Shown: positions 8,756 through 16,990, numbered from the stretch's first letter. The stretch is 64,000 nt of DNA from Acinetobacter dispersus (GCF_009884975.1 NZ_CP041970.1:3224001-3288000), one strand, 5' to 3'. Notes: generated by a model from the sequence alone, not told the origin. A program made the numbers and translations.

Positions 8756-9592
8756 GTGAAAAACAAGATTGAGCAGGCAAATCCTGATGTGAAAATTATA
8801 AGAGGATCTTTTACATCTCAAAGTGAGCGCCTACTCATTTTTCAATGGCTGGATGCTCAATTTTATCACTCTCTTGGGATCACTGTATTTCTTGATCGTA
8901 CACAAGGCATTGATGCACAGTGGCAACTGTTAAGACTATATGATTCAAATCAGCCTAATGTCTTGTTGGGTGTTGCTGTGGTCTTGGCTGGTGGTGCTTG
9001 TTTTTGGTTGCCAGAGGCAAGCTCCTCCGCTGGATTACTTTGTTCAACGATTGTTAAACTTCAACCCCATCGTATTATTACTACGTCTTTTGGGCGAGAT
9101 ATACTGCGTTCTATGATGGGGCATCAAATGAGCATATTGCGAGAGTATGATCAATCAGTCATGGTCTGTTCGCATCGCCTCCCACAGGCGAGTGGCCGTT
9201 TTGCCATGACATCAGATATTCCTCGCCTAATTGAATATCAATACTTATACAATCAAGAACGTTCGGTAGATGAAAGATCTGATTGGAATGTGCTTATTCA
9301 GCAGGCTAAGGTTGTTGTGCATGAAGTTGATGGTCAAATTGTCTCTATCGTCCGATTCGGGATTGAAACTCATCGTCTGGTCAGTATAGGCGGAACTTAC
9401 ACCTTTTCTGAATATCGACGGCAGGGTTATGCTGAGCGTGTATTAGCGTTTGCAATCAACCAAATCGTTGAGAGTGGACGCATCGCACATTTGATTGTCG
9501 ACATCGATAATTTCCCAGCAATAAAACTCTATCACCAAATGGGCTTTGAAGACATTGGCTCATCTTATGTCGGCTATTTAGGGTATTCATAA
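8756..9592 (+). CDS. GNAT family N-acetyltransferase
   Basis: A 278 aa protein starting at GTG. The C-terminal half (about 140-278) is a GNAT acyl-CoA-binding domain: a beta-strand TYTFSEYRRQGYAERVL holds the acetyl-CoA pyrophosphate loop (RRQGYA), followed by LIVDIDNFPAIKLYHQMGFEDIG, a typical motif B. The N-terminal half is weakly conserved and may be a degenerate second GNAT domain. Substrate unknown. The ribosome-binding site is poor (AGAGAAAAGAAAA), so the start is uncertain. It ends 4 bases before the convergent SDR gene stop. Confidence 0.8.
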   Translation: MKNKIEQANPDVKIIRGSFTSQSERLLIFQWLDAQFYHSLGITVFLDRTQGIDAQWQLLRLYDSNQPNVLLGVAVVLAGGACFWLPEASSSAGLLCSTIVKLQPHRIITTSFGRDILRSMMGHQMSILREYDQSVMVCSHRLPQASGRFAMTSDIPRLIEYQYLYNQERSVDERSDWNVLIQQAKVVVHEVDGQIVSIVRFGIETHRLVSIGGTYTFSEYRRQGYAERVLAFAINQIVESGRIAHLIVDIDNFPAIKLYHQMGFEDIGSSYVGYLGYS

Positions 9593-9596
9593 ACAG

Positions 9597-10316
9597 CTAA
9601 ACATTTGTGTCCAACATTGCAGGCATCAAAATTTCTTTAACACAGCTTGCTTTACTGGTTGAAATAATAAAATGAATTGCCTGAATCACATCGGCTAAAG
9701 GGATAAGGGAATATTCGGTTTGTTCTAAAACGTCTTTAGTGGGTTTATCTATTTCATATCCGCTGGCAAGGTAGCCTAAGTTCAGTACACTGACCCCAAT
9801 CAGGTGTTCACGCAAGATTTCTCGAAGGGATTGCGCAATGCCTCTTAACGCAAATTTAGTTGCGGAGAAAACAAGCTCTTTACCGTTATGATTATCAACA
9901 GCCCAAGTGGAACCGATGAGAATAATTTTGGCATTGTCGGAGAGTTTGAGATTTTCGATCAATGATTGAACCGACAGTATACAGGTGGTGATATTGGTAT
10001 TGATGATTTGGTTGATTTCAGCAGCAGAAACATCTTCGAAATTATAATCATTGCTAAAAGCTTGTTGTTCCCAAATGCCGACATTGTAAATCAGCACATC
10101 AATTTTTTGCTGCCTAATTGTCGTCTTTATATCACTTACAGCTTGTTCAGATTTAGAAAGATCAGCACGAATCCAGTTTAAATTCGGCATTTCTTGTGGT
10201 TGGGTGCGAGATACACCATAGATGGTATCTGTTGGCTTTGGCACAGCTTGAACAATGGCTTTCCCTAGTCCCTTACTGACGCCGTATATGAGAAATGTTT
10301 TATTCAAGTTATCCAT
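9597..10316 (-). CDS. Short-chain dehydrogenase-like protein with Phe at the catalytic Tyr
   Basis: A Rossmann-fold SDR of 239 aa. The cofactor loop YGVSKGLGKA (11-20) fits the GxxxGxG pattern and the catalytic Ser136 sits in LIGSTWA. The expected YxxxK motif reads FSATK (Phe150, Lys154), so the proton-donating Tyr is missing. The codon is TTT; I see no frame problem around it. The protein may be inactive, use another residue, or act as a binding protein. Its N-terminus resembles the sepiapterin/benzil-reductase-like subgroup. Possibly a single transcription unit. Confidence 0.82.
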   Translation of the reverse strand: MDNLNKTFLIYGVSKGLGKAIVQAVPKPTDTIYGVSRTQPQEMPNLNWIRADLSKSEQAVSDIKTTIRQQKIDVLIYNVGIWEQQAFSNDYNFEDVSAAEINQIINTNITTCILSVQSLIENLKLSDNAKIILIGSTWAVDNHNGKELVFSATKFALRGIAQSLREILREHLIGVSVLNLGYLASGYEIDKPTKDVLEQTEYSLIPLADVIQAIHFIISTSKASCVKEILMPAMLDTNV

Positions 10317-10469
10317 TTATCTATCCGTATTTTGTAGATTAAGGGACAACTATAAAAACTCAACTTAGATTGAGGTCAAGAGCTAAGTTTGGGCTATAAA
10401 AATATCTGAGGCTTGCTTATTTAATTTATTTGATTGGTTCTGGCTGATAATGGTTTAAAAAATAAAAAT

Positions 10470-10515
10470 TACCAGCGAGCCGCTCCAGTGTACTGAACTC
10501 TAGAACGGCTTGCTG
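10470..10515 (-). terminator. Probable terminator of the membrane/Sel1 protein gene
   Basis: A long stem on the minus strand, AGCAAGCCG (10514-10506) with CGGCTCGCT (10482-10474), has an inner imperfect stem and a following AATTTTTATTTTTT tract. The T-tract starts a few bases late, so efficiency is uncertain. Confidence 0.5.
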
Positions 10516-10535
10516 TTAAACTTAGATATTGGATG

Positions 10536-12245
10536 TTATTTTAGTTTAAGTACTTCCAACGAAATTTCTGCTGGTAAATTTCCTTTACCTTTTAATTCAG
10601 CTAATATTTTCAAGGCTTCTTTTTTATTCTTAACAAACCCATTTTTACCATGTAAATAATTAATAGCTAACATGAATTTAGCTAAGTCATTTCCATGTAA
10701 AGAGGCCTGTGCTAATAAATTATTCGCCTTTTTAATGTTTTTTTCGACACAAATTCCATTTCTATATAAAGTAGATAAGTTATATAAGGCATGCTTGTTT
10801 TGATTTTGGGCAGCCATTTTAAACATTTCTAAAGCCGAGCAATAGTTTATAGATGTATGTATCCCATAGAAATAGAAAAAACCGAGAGTATTTTGGGCGT
10901 CACTATTTCCTTCATTTGAAGCTTTGATATAGTAACGAATAACAGCTTTGTTTATCTTCTCTTGCTTAACTTTTTCTTGGTTTAAAAAGTAAAGTTGTGT
11001 AATTGAGTTAACATCATCAATACTTAACCTAATATTAGATAAGGGGATTGGATCATTCAATTTAACAAGTAAGTCTTGGTCCCATTGTTCTCTTTTTTCC
11101 CAAGGGAAGTTTACTTCATAGAAGTTGATAAAGGTATTGCCTATCCCTAAAGGGCCAAGTAATAAGCAAACAAGAGCATAAGAGTATATGAGCTTTTTAA
11201 AACTCATGAAGTTTGATGTAATTAAATTTCTGTCAATTTTATTCATTATTGCTAATGACATGAATATTACAGACAAGTTAAATAAGAATAGTGCAATCCA
11301 TCTAATATAATCAAATGCTATTAAGGTTAGCGCCAACGGAGATGCTGAAAAAAACAAGATGAGAATAAACGTTTTTTTGTCTGTGCATTTTTTAATAAAT
11401 AAAAGTACAGGTGAGCAAAATAGGAATGTAAAAAATATTTTTAAATATGCTTTGGTTTCAAAAAATGTTTGATAGTTTGTTACGAAATTTTCTTTTAAAG
11501 TCAGTAGCGACGTGCTGACAGCATAAGATTGAAAATGGTCGTAATACATAAAGGTTTTAATGATAGAGTTAACTTGGAATGGAGACATCTTTCCATAGAT
11601 CACTACTGCTACTAATAGTAAAGCAGACTCTATCCCAATAAGGAAAATGTGACTTATTTTTCTATATTTCTGATAATATATAAATGCCAAAGTTGGAACA
11701 AAGAATATTAGCATCGCTTCATGCGTCAATGCCATTACGGGTAATGATAATAATATAAAAGCTAGAACAATGAAATTTTTTGAATTTTTTAATATGAGTA
11801 AAATAGAGGTGAGCAGAATAATTTGACCGACATGATCAAAACGAGATAATTCTCTTACCCATTGAGAGGTTAGAAAAGATAAACTAAAAATACATAATGA
11901 AAAAATGATAACATCTTTGTTTTCAAGTTTTAATTTTTTGAAGAAAACAAATGTAATTCTAGAAAAAAGATAGAATAGTATAAGTAATAAAATAATGGAT
12001 ACTAGGCGAACATGTCTATAAGTTGGATCCACCCCGAAAATGTTTAATATTTCACCAGGCAAAGCTCTTCTAACAAAACCATAGTCATAGCTAAATACCC
12101 ATTGTGAGTATAAATAGTCATGCAACCTTATTGTAAAGTTAAAAGAATATATGTTGCTGTGGATGAAAATAATAACAATGAGGATTAATAAAGAATATAA
12201 AATAAATTTAATATTTTCTTTATTGCTTTTAATGAACATGTTCAT
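10536..12245 (-). CDS. Polytopic membrane protein with C-terminal Sel1-like repeats; candidate polyprenyl-phosphate-sugar transferase
   Basis: A 569 aa protein not recognised as a named family. Residues about 12-370 form roughly ten hydrophobic helices with charged motifs in the loops: YDYGFVRR (53-60) after helix 1, SRFDHVGQ (134-141), THEA (174-177) and FDYIRW (311-316). This layout is reminiscent of GT-C glycosyltransferases, which use lipid-linked sugars and acidic residues in the first outside loop. Residues about 438-550 hold three or four Sel1-like (TPR-type) repeats, probably on the same side as the active site. It is co-directional with and downstream of the ubiA-phosphatase pair, in a visibly AT-rich stretch. 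Inference: arabinofuranosyltransferase of the adjacent pathway. Alternatives: polymerase or flippase component. Confidence 0.55.
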   Translation of the reverse strand: MNMFIKSNKENIKFILYSLLILIVIIFIHSNIYSFNFTIRLHDYLYSQWVFSYDYGFVRRALPGEILNIFGVDPTYRHVRLVSIILLLILFYLFSRITFVFFKKLKLENKDVIIFSLCIFSLSFLTSQWVRELSRFDHVGQIILLTSILLILKNSKNFIVLAFILLSLPVMALTHEAMLIFFVPTLAFIYYQKYRKISHIFLIGIESALLLVAVVIYGKMSPFQVNSIIKTFMYYDHFQSYAVSTSLLTLKENFVTNYQTFFETKAYLKIFFTFLFCSPVLLFIKKCTDKKTFILILFFSASPLALTLIAFDYIRWIALFLFNLSVIFMSLAIMNKIDRNLITSNFMSFKKLIYSYALVCLLLGPLGIGNTFINFYEVNFPWEKREQWDQDLLVKLNDPIPLSNIRLSIDDVNSITQLYFLNQEKVKQEKINKAVIRYYIKASNEGNSDAQNTLGFFYFYGIHTSINYCSALEMFKMAAQNQNKHALYNLSTLYRNGICVEKNIKKANNLLAQASLHGNDLAKFMLAINYLHGKNGFVKNKKEALKILAELKGKGNLPAEISLEVLKLK

Positions 12246-12371
12246 AAACGCGCTACTAAAACTTAATTATGAAATAACTATTGGCTAGCTAATACTGGGA
12301 GGGTAGGCAAAGATTAGATTGGTGACTAAATTAACGTTTAATAAGTTATTAGTCCCAAGGTAATATTTGAC

Positions 12372-12786
12372 TTATAACATGCTTGCTAAATAAGCAACGA
12401 AAACACCTACAACGATACCAGCTAAGATCTCAATCTTTGTATGTCCCATACGCTCTCTTAAATGCTGATACTCAGGCATATTTTTAGCTAAAAGATTGAT
12501 GGCTGCAGCATGTTTGCCAACAGCACGTCTTAAGCTATTCGCATCTAAAAGCACAATAAATGAGAGGGTAAGCGCAACACCAAAAGCAGGTGTATCAATC
12601 CCTTCCTTAATGGCAATAAGCGCAGCCATACTGCTTACAATGGCACTATGATTACTTGGTAATCCACCATAGCCAATTAATCCAAAAGCCAATTTCTTGG
12701 CTTTAATTGAATTAATAAGAAATTTTAGACAGCCAGCAACTAGCCAAGCTAAAAATGGGGTAATAAGGTAAATATAATACGTCACA
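12372..12786 (-). CDS. Divergent PAP2 family (DUF212) membrane phosphatase-like protein
   Basis: A 138 aa protein if started at the GTG at 12786, which has a GGA motif 6 bases upstream and leaves an 18-base gap after ubiA; an ATG at 12851 would overlap ubiA by 47 bases and add residues homologues lack. It has about four hydrophobic helices, the conserved YGGLPSNHSAIVSS segment (phosphatase-like SxxHS) and LRERMGHT near the end, both hallmarks of the YuiD/DUF212 group. Next to a phosphoribosyltransferase, it would fit dephosphorylation of polyprenyl-phospho-5-phosphoribose, the role of Rv3807c in mycobacteria. That role is inferred from position. Confidence 0.8.
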
Positions 12787-12804
12787 AAACAATCCAAAAT
12801 AAAA

Positions 12805-13683
12805 TTAGGCTGGCAATAATGTCCAGATACAACATGCGACCCATAAAACAACGGTTAATAATATTTGCCAGTCCTGAGCGATCACGTCAGTTGGAGATTC
12901 TCCACCTTTTAATGTTTCAACAATAAACCAGTAACGGAATAAGCCGAACATCACAAATGGAATAGTGATAATCAGTTGTGGTTGTACTTCCATCGTGTAC
13001 AAGCTATAAAAAACAATGGCTGTAACGGCAGAGATGCCTGCAAAGCGGTCAATCAGACTGACTGAATAGTGTTCAAGTACACCACGCCCTTGCGAGCCAC
13101 TTTGTATTAGTTCCTGACGACGTTTAATTGAAGCGAGATACAGTGAAATACTTAATGTCGTAATAAACATCCAGTGAGAAACTGGCACGGCAAGAGCTAC
13201 AGCGCCTGCATACACTCGTAATACAAAACCAAAGGCTACAATGAAAATTTCAATAACGGGTTCATGTTTTAGTTTAAAGGTGTAGGCCCAATTCAGCAGT
13301 AAATATACCACGATCACGTAGATGAGCTTTGGCGCAACTAACCAAGCGAACCCTAAAGCAATATAAATCAAGGTTAATAAAATAATTGCACTTTGGGGAC
13401 TCACTTGCCCCGAAGCTAAAGGTCGTTTCAATGACTTCTCAGGATGTGCCCGATCTTTTTCTATATCTTTTAAGTCATTAACAATATAGACCGCTGAGGC
13501 CGCTAGACAAAATAAAAATGCCGCAAATAATACGGAATAAATAGAGTCTAAATTTAGGAATTCGCCTGCAAAGATCAGAGGTGCGAAAACAAAGCTATTC
13601 TTAAGCCATTGTTTAGGTCTTATTAGTTTTATCAGTCCTGGGATTTCCGCTAGAAAAGACCGATTTTCTGCTATATCATACAT
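12805..13683 (-). CDS. ubiA: UbiA-family prenyltransferase, likely polyprenyl-phosphate phosphoribosyltransferase (DPPR synthase)
   Basis: Membrane enzyme predicted to transfer 5-phosphoribose from PRPP onto polyprenyl phosphate, as Rv3806c does. The 292 aa protein has eight to nine hydrophobic helices. The first Asp-rich motif is NDLKDIEKD (69-77, NDxxDxxxD), followed by RAHPEKSLKRPLASG, the variant typical of the DPPR-synthase subgroup rather than of ubiquinone or heme enzymes. The N-terminal LIRPKQWLKNSFVFAPL is also typical. The start is preceded only by GCTGAAAAAAAA, a weak ribosome site. It is divergent from gtrA with 26 bases between start codons. Specificity is inferred from motifs and neighbours. 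Confidence 0.85.
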   Translation of the reverse strand: MYDIAENRSFLAEIPGLIKLIRPKQWLKNSFVFAPLIFAGEFLNLDSIYSVLFAAFLFCLAASAVYIVNDLKDIEKDRAHPEKSLKRPLASGQVSPQSAIILLTLIYIALGFAWLVAPKLIYVIVVYLLLNWAYTFKLKHEPVIEIFIVAFGFVLRVYAGAVALAVPVSHWMFITTLSISLYLASIKRRQELIQSGSQGRGVLEHYSVSLIDRFAGISAVTAIVFYSLYTMEVQPQLIITIPFVMFGLFRYWFIVETLKGGESPTDVIAQDWQILLTVVLWVACCIWTLLPA

Positions 13684-13709
13684 TTTTTTTTCAGCGCTAT
13701 TAAATATAA

Positions 13710-14123
13710 ATGATGGACTCGATTAAGCTCGCGCTGCTTTATACAGCATTTGCTATAGTTGCTACGTTTTGCAATATTATAGCACAAGATATTTCCAGTT
13801 ATATTTATGTTGGAAATTTTTATATTTTTATTTCAATTTTTGTCGGCACAGGTGTCGGTTTAATTGTTAAGTATATCTTAGATAAAAAGTATATTTTTAA
13901 ATATAAAACACAGAATACTAAACATGATGGAAAGGTTTTTATGCTGTATACCATTATGGGTATCTTTACTACGATTATTTTCTGGGGTTTTGAGTTTGGC
14001 TTTCATGCAGCTTTTGGAACCAAAGAGATGCGTTACGTGGGTGGAATAATCGGTCTACTGATTGGCTATATTTGCAAATATTATTTAGATAAACATTTTG
14101 TGTTTCGTAAAGTTGAGGCATAA
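13710..14123 (+). CDS. gtrA: GtrA family membrane protein
   Basis: A 137 aa protein with four hydrophobic helices and the GtrA-like ends (an early LLYTAFAIVATFCNIIAQ helix and a final YLDKHFVFRK). GtrA proteins help move or present polyprenyl-phosphate sugars across the membrane. In Mycobacterium the homologue Rv3789 sits directly before dprE1 and dprE2 and is linked to arabinose-donor handling; the same order is seen here. ATG codons at 13710 and 13713 are both possible and neither has a good ribosome site. Its stop codon abuts the dprE1 start. Confidence 0.82.
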   Translation: MMDSIKLALLYTAFAIVATFCNIIAQDISSYIYVGNFYIFISIFVGTGVGLIVKYILDKKYIFKYKTQNTKHDGKVFMLYTIMGIFTTIIFWGFEFGFHAAFGTKEMRYVGGIIGLLIGYICKYYLDKHFVFRKVEA

Positions 14124-15425
14124 ATGAAAACAATACAGGCTTGGGGTCGACTTTCTGACGCTGAACATCACGTTATCCCTTTAATAACACCTTCACAAGC
14201 ATCCAAACAAATAAAACATGGCACGTTCCCAGGTATCGCTCATGGTATGGGACGTAGTTATGGTGATGTGGCATTAAATGGCAATGGCCTTTTATGGCTG
14301 ACCACAGCCATGAATCATTTGATTTCTTTTGATTTAAATACTGGAATTTTGCACTGCGAAGCAGGTGCTACCTTACAAGATATTCACCGAACACTCATCC
14401 CACAAGGCTGGATGTTACCTGTAACCCCAGGCACGCAGATGATTACTGTCGGCGGGGCCATTGCAAATGATGTACATGGCAAAAACCACCATGCTTTTGG
14501 GTCTTTTGGTGACCACCTTCTGCAGATTAAGCTGATGCGGACTGATGGTGAAATTATTGAATGTTCAAAGACTGAAAGGGCTGATTGGTTCTATGCAACT
14601 GTAGGCGGGATTGGCCTAACAGGTATAATTTTAGAAGCAAAAATGCAATTACGTCCCGTGCAAAGTTCATGGATTGATTCAGAAACCATTCCTTATCACA
14701 ATTTAGATGAGTTCTTTGCACTCTCTGACTCATCTGAAGCAGACTGGGAATATACTGTGTCCTGGATTGATTGTATGAATGGTGCGAATGCCAAAGGTCT
14801 TTTTTCACGGGGAAATTTGGCGAGTGCATCTACGCAAGCGGAACCTAAAATAAACGATAAAACATTTCCGATTACTCCTCCGATTTCCTTGGTGAATAAA
14901 CTCAGTTTACCGGTCTTTAATTTTGCCTACTTTCACGGGAACTCGCTCAAAAGCCAACCGCAAAAAGTACATTACGAGCCATTCTTTTATCCATTAGATG
15001 CCATGCATGAATGGAACAAAATGTACGGACCGAAAGGTTTTTATCAATATCAAAGTGTGGTGCCGAACGAGATTGGCAAAGAAGTCACTCAAGATATGTT
15101 AAACGCCATTAAAAAATCAGGCGAAGGCTCATTTTTAGCGGTATTAAAAACATTTGGTGATCGTGAGTCTGGGGGGTTACTGAGCTTTCCAAAATCTGGT
15201 GTTACTTTGGCGTTGGATTTCCCTAATCGTGGTGAAAAAACCTTAAAACTGTTAAATGAATTGGATCATATTGTGCAGCAAGCACAAGGCCGCCTTTATT
15301 TAGCCAAAGATGCTCGTATGCCAAGGTCATTATTTGAAGCGGGTTATCCGCACTTGAATGAATTTTTAAAATATCGGGACCCAGGCATCAGCTCGGAAAT
15401 GTCTCGTCGTCTATTAGGGGGTTAA
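14124..15425 (+). CDS. dprE1: DprE1-like FAD-dependent decaprenylphosphoryl-ribose 2'-oxidase
   Basis: Predicted to oxidise polyprenyl-phospho-ribose at C2', the first half of the ribose-to-arabinose epimerisation. The 433 aa protein has an N-terminal PCMH-type FAD domain with GRSYGD (43-48), LPVTPGTQMITVGGAIA, NDVHGKNHH (115-123) and FGSFGDH. The C-terminal substrate domain contains WNKMYGPKGFYQYQ and LYLAKDAR (Lys395). Aligned from memory with mycobacterial DprE1, Lys395 matches Lys418 and Ala363 occupies the Cys387 position. It starts directly after the gtrA stop with GAGG upstream, and its stop abuts dprE2, so the three genes are translationally coupled. Confidence 0.87.
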   Translation: MKTIQAWGRLSDAEHHVIPLITPSQASKQIKHGTFPGIAHGMGRSYGDVALNGNGLLWLTTAMNHLISFDLNTGILHCEAGATLQDIHRTLIPQGWMLPVTPGTQMITVGGAIANDVHGKNHHAFGSFGDHLLQIKLMRTDGEIIECSKTERADWFYATVGGIGLTGIILEAKMQLRPVQSSWIDSETIPYHNLDEFFALSDSSEADWEYTVSWIDCMNGANAKGLFSRGNLASASTQAEPKINDKTFPITPPISLVNKLSLPVFNFAYFHGNSLKSQPQKVHYEPFFYPLDAMHEWNKMYGPKGFYQYQSVVPNEIGKEVTQDMLNAIKKSGEGSFLAVLKTFGDRESGGLLSFPKSGVTLALDFPNRGEKTLKLLNELDHIVQQAQGRLYLAKDARMPRSLFEAGYPHLNEFLKYRDPGISSEMSRRLLGG

Positions 15426-16181
15426 ATGTCAAATCAACCAAAAATCTTAATTGTAGGTGGAACCTCCGCTATTGCTGAACACTGCGCCAGACTCTGGCTT
15501 AAGCAGCAGCCTTGTGAAGTTATTCTGTTGGGTCGAGACCAAGACAAATTACAGCGTGTTGCGAATGATCTTAAAGTCCGTACCCCGCAGGCCAATATCC
15601 AATTACAGACCGTCGATTTTTTAAATGCTGCGGCAATTCAAGATTGTATTGATACCATCAATCAACAGGGAAAAATTGATATTGCCCTGATTGCGCATGG
15701 CAATTTACCTGATCAAGATCAATGTCAAAATGATCTAGTTCAATGTCAACAGGCAATTGAAGTCAATGCGTTGTCACCTGCGTTATTTACTGAAGTTATT
15801 GCCAAGCATATGATTGAACATAATCATGGGAAATTGGCAGTGATTGGTTCCGTAGCGGGTGATCGTGGTCGTAAATCGAATTATGTATACGGTGCATCAA
15901 AAGCGTTGCTTGATAAATATCTACAAGGATTACAACATCGCTTAGCCTTAACAGGTTCTCAAGTTACAGCGACTTTAATCAAGCCTGGTCCGACAGCGAC
16001 CCCTATGACGGCTGGAATGTCTGGTAAAGGCAAGCTTGCTTCACCTGAGCAAGTTGCGAGTGATATTGTGCAAGGAATAGAGAAAGGTAAATTAACCATT
16101 TATACACCAGGTAAATGGGCAATCATTATGATGATTATTCGAAATTTACCGTTCTTTTTATTTAAGAAAATGGATATATAA
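15426..16181 (+). CDS. dprE2: DprE2-like decaprenylphosphoryl-2-keto-ribose reductase (SDR)
   Basis: Predicted NAD(P)H-dependent reductase that turns the 2'-keto intermediate into polyprenyl-phospho-arabinose. The 251 aa SDR has a cofactor loop VGGTSAIAEHCAR (10-22, the SAIA form of DprE2 rather than classic GxxxGxG), Asn114, Ser142, Tyr155 and Lys159 (YGASK). AGDRGRKSNYVYGASK is a DprE2-type active-site segment. The C-terminus has a hydrophobic stretch (about 232-248) that may dock on the membrane. A GGGGG run before the ATG serves as ribosome site at the dprE1 junction. The operon ends at a strong terminator. Confidence 0.86.
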   Translation: MSNQPKILIVGGTSAIAEHCARLWLKQQPCEVILLGRDQDKLQRVANDLKVRTPQANIQLQTVDFLNAAAIQDCIDTINQQGKIDIALIAHGNLPDQDQCQNDLVQCQQAIEVNALSPALFTEVIAKHMIEHNHGKLAVIGSVAGDRGRKSNYVYGASKALLDKYLQGLQHRLALTGSQVTATLIKPGPTATPMTAGMSGKGKLASPEQVASDIVQGIEKGKLTIYTPGKWAIIMMIIRNLPFFLFKKMDI

Positions 16182-16190
16182 ATAATATGT

Positions 16191-16233
16191 ATCAACTAAA
16201 AAGCCCAATCATCTATTGGGCTTTTTAGTTGAT
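16191..16233. terminator. Strong bidirectional terminator
   Basis: A perfect 19-bp inverted repeat (ATCAACTAAAAAGCCCAAT and its complement) with a 5-base loop lies between the convergent dprE2 and DUF3565 genes and ends in A/T-runs. It marks the right edge of the arabinose cluster. Confidence 0.93.
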
Positions 16234-16265
16234 GTTTCTCTTAAATTTTGATGCAGTATTAGGTT

Positions 16266-16454
16266 TTATTTTTCCTCACACTTCTTACATTCCAACATTA
16301 CCCCTAATTTCTCTTTCCGCCCTTGTTTGGTTAACACCCAAGGACGATTTTGCCACGGTGGATCATGACGGACGTGCTGCCCATGCCCACAGGCGAGATC
16401 AGCAACATAATGTCCTTCTTCATCGAGATGAAAACCGACAATCGCTTGCTGCAT
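16266..16454 (-). CDS. DUF3565 family small protein
   Basis: A 62 aa protein of unknown function, conserved in gammaproteobacteria. It carries the family core CGHGQHVRHDPPWQNRPWV (residues 22-40) and a C-terminal CKKC. The Cys and His residues suggest a small metal-binding fold, but this is not shown. Its ATG immediately follows the stop of the upstream OhrR-like regulator, so the two are translated from one message. The pairing with a thiol-sensing regulator hints at a role in oxidant response. Confidence 0.85.
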   Translation of the reverse strand: MQQAIVGFHLDEEGHYVADLACGHGQHVRHDPPWQNRPWVLTKQGRKEKLGVMLECKKCEEK

Positions 16455-16907
16455 TTAATTTTCCAGACTTTCGAGTTTAGATTGTTCCAAACCCTTTAAA
16501 AAACGGTGACATAAGTTATGAATCGCCACTAGATCATTCGGGTCCATTCCCAACGAACAGGCAAGCTTAAAGGGAATGAGGGTAATTTCATCTTTTGCAG
16601 CCAGTGCTTTTTTCAGCAAGATTACTTTCTTCATCCGCTCATCTTCTTTGACCGCAACACGCTTTAAAAACTGCTTTTCTTCGAGTTTTTTAATAATCGG
16701 TGTCAGCGTTCCAGAATCAAAAAAAGTCTTTTGTCCAATCTCAGACAACATCACATTGTCCTGCTCATACAAAGCCAGCAATACAATAAATTGCGGATAG
16801 GTCAGATCATATTCCTGAAGCAAAGGGCGATATTGGCGAATCATCGCATTGGTCGCGGAATACATGGCAAAACACACTTGGTTATCCAAAAATGAAACTT
16901 CAGCCAT
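16455..16907 (-). CDS. ohrR: MarR-family regulator, OhrR-like peroxide sensor
   Basis: A 150 aa winged-helix repressor. I use the ATG at 16907 (MAEVSFLDNQVCF...), which has AGGA upstream; an upstream extension is not family-like. The N-terminal LDNQVCFAMYSA stretch matches the reactive-Cys helix of OhrR (Cys12 here), which is oxidised by organic hydroperoxides. YRPLL and LTYPQFIVLLAL follow, then the recognition region FFDSGTLTPIIKKLEEKQFLKR and the wing VKEDERMKK. The target is probably the divergent glutathione peroxidase gene; usually OhrR is paired with ohr. Downstream is the coupled DUF3565 gene. Confidence 0.85.
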   Translation of the reverse strand: MAEVSFLDNQVCFAMYSATNAMIRQYRPLLQEYDLTYPQFIVLLALYEQDNVMLSEIGQKTFFDSGTLTPIIKKLEEKQFLKRVAVKEDERMKKVILLKKALAAKDEITLIPFKLACSLGMDPNDLVAIHNLCHRFLKGLEQSKLESLEN

Positions 16908-16990
16908 GATGGTTTTTCCTCGACTCGATTGTTGAACATTCAGTATAAATTGGATTGCTTTAAAAGTACATTGTGCATAATTAACTTGCA

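Noticed and set aside
12372..12851. Longer start for the DUF212 protein at 12851
   Set aside because: It would overlap ubiA by 47 bases and add residues that homologues lack; the GTG at 12786 has a better ribosome site and spacing.
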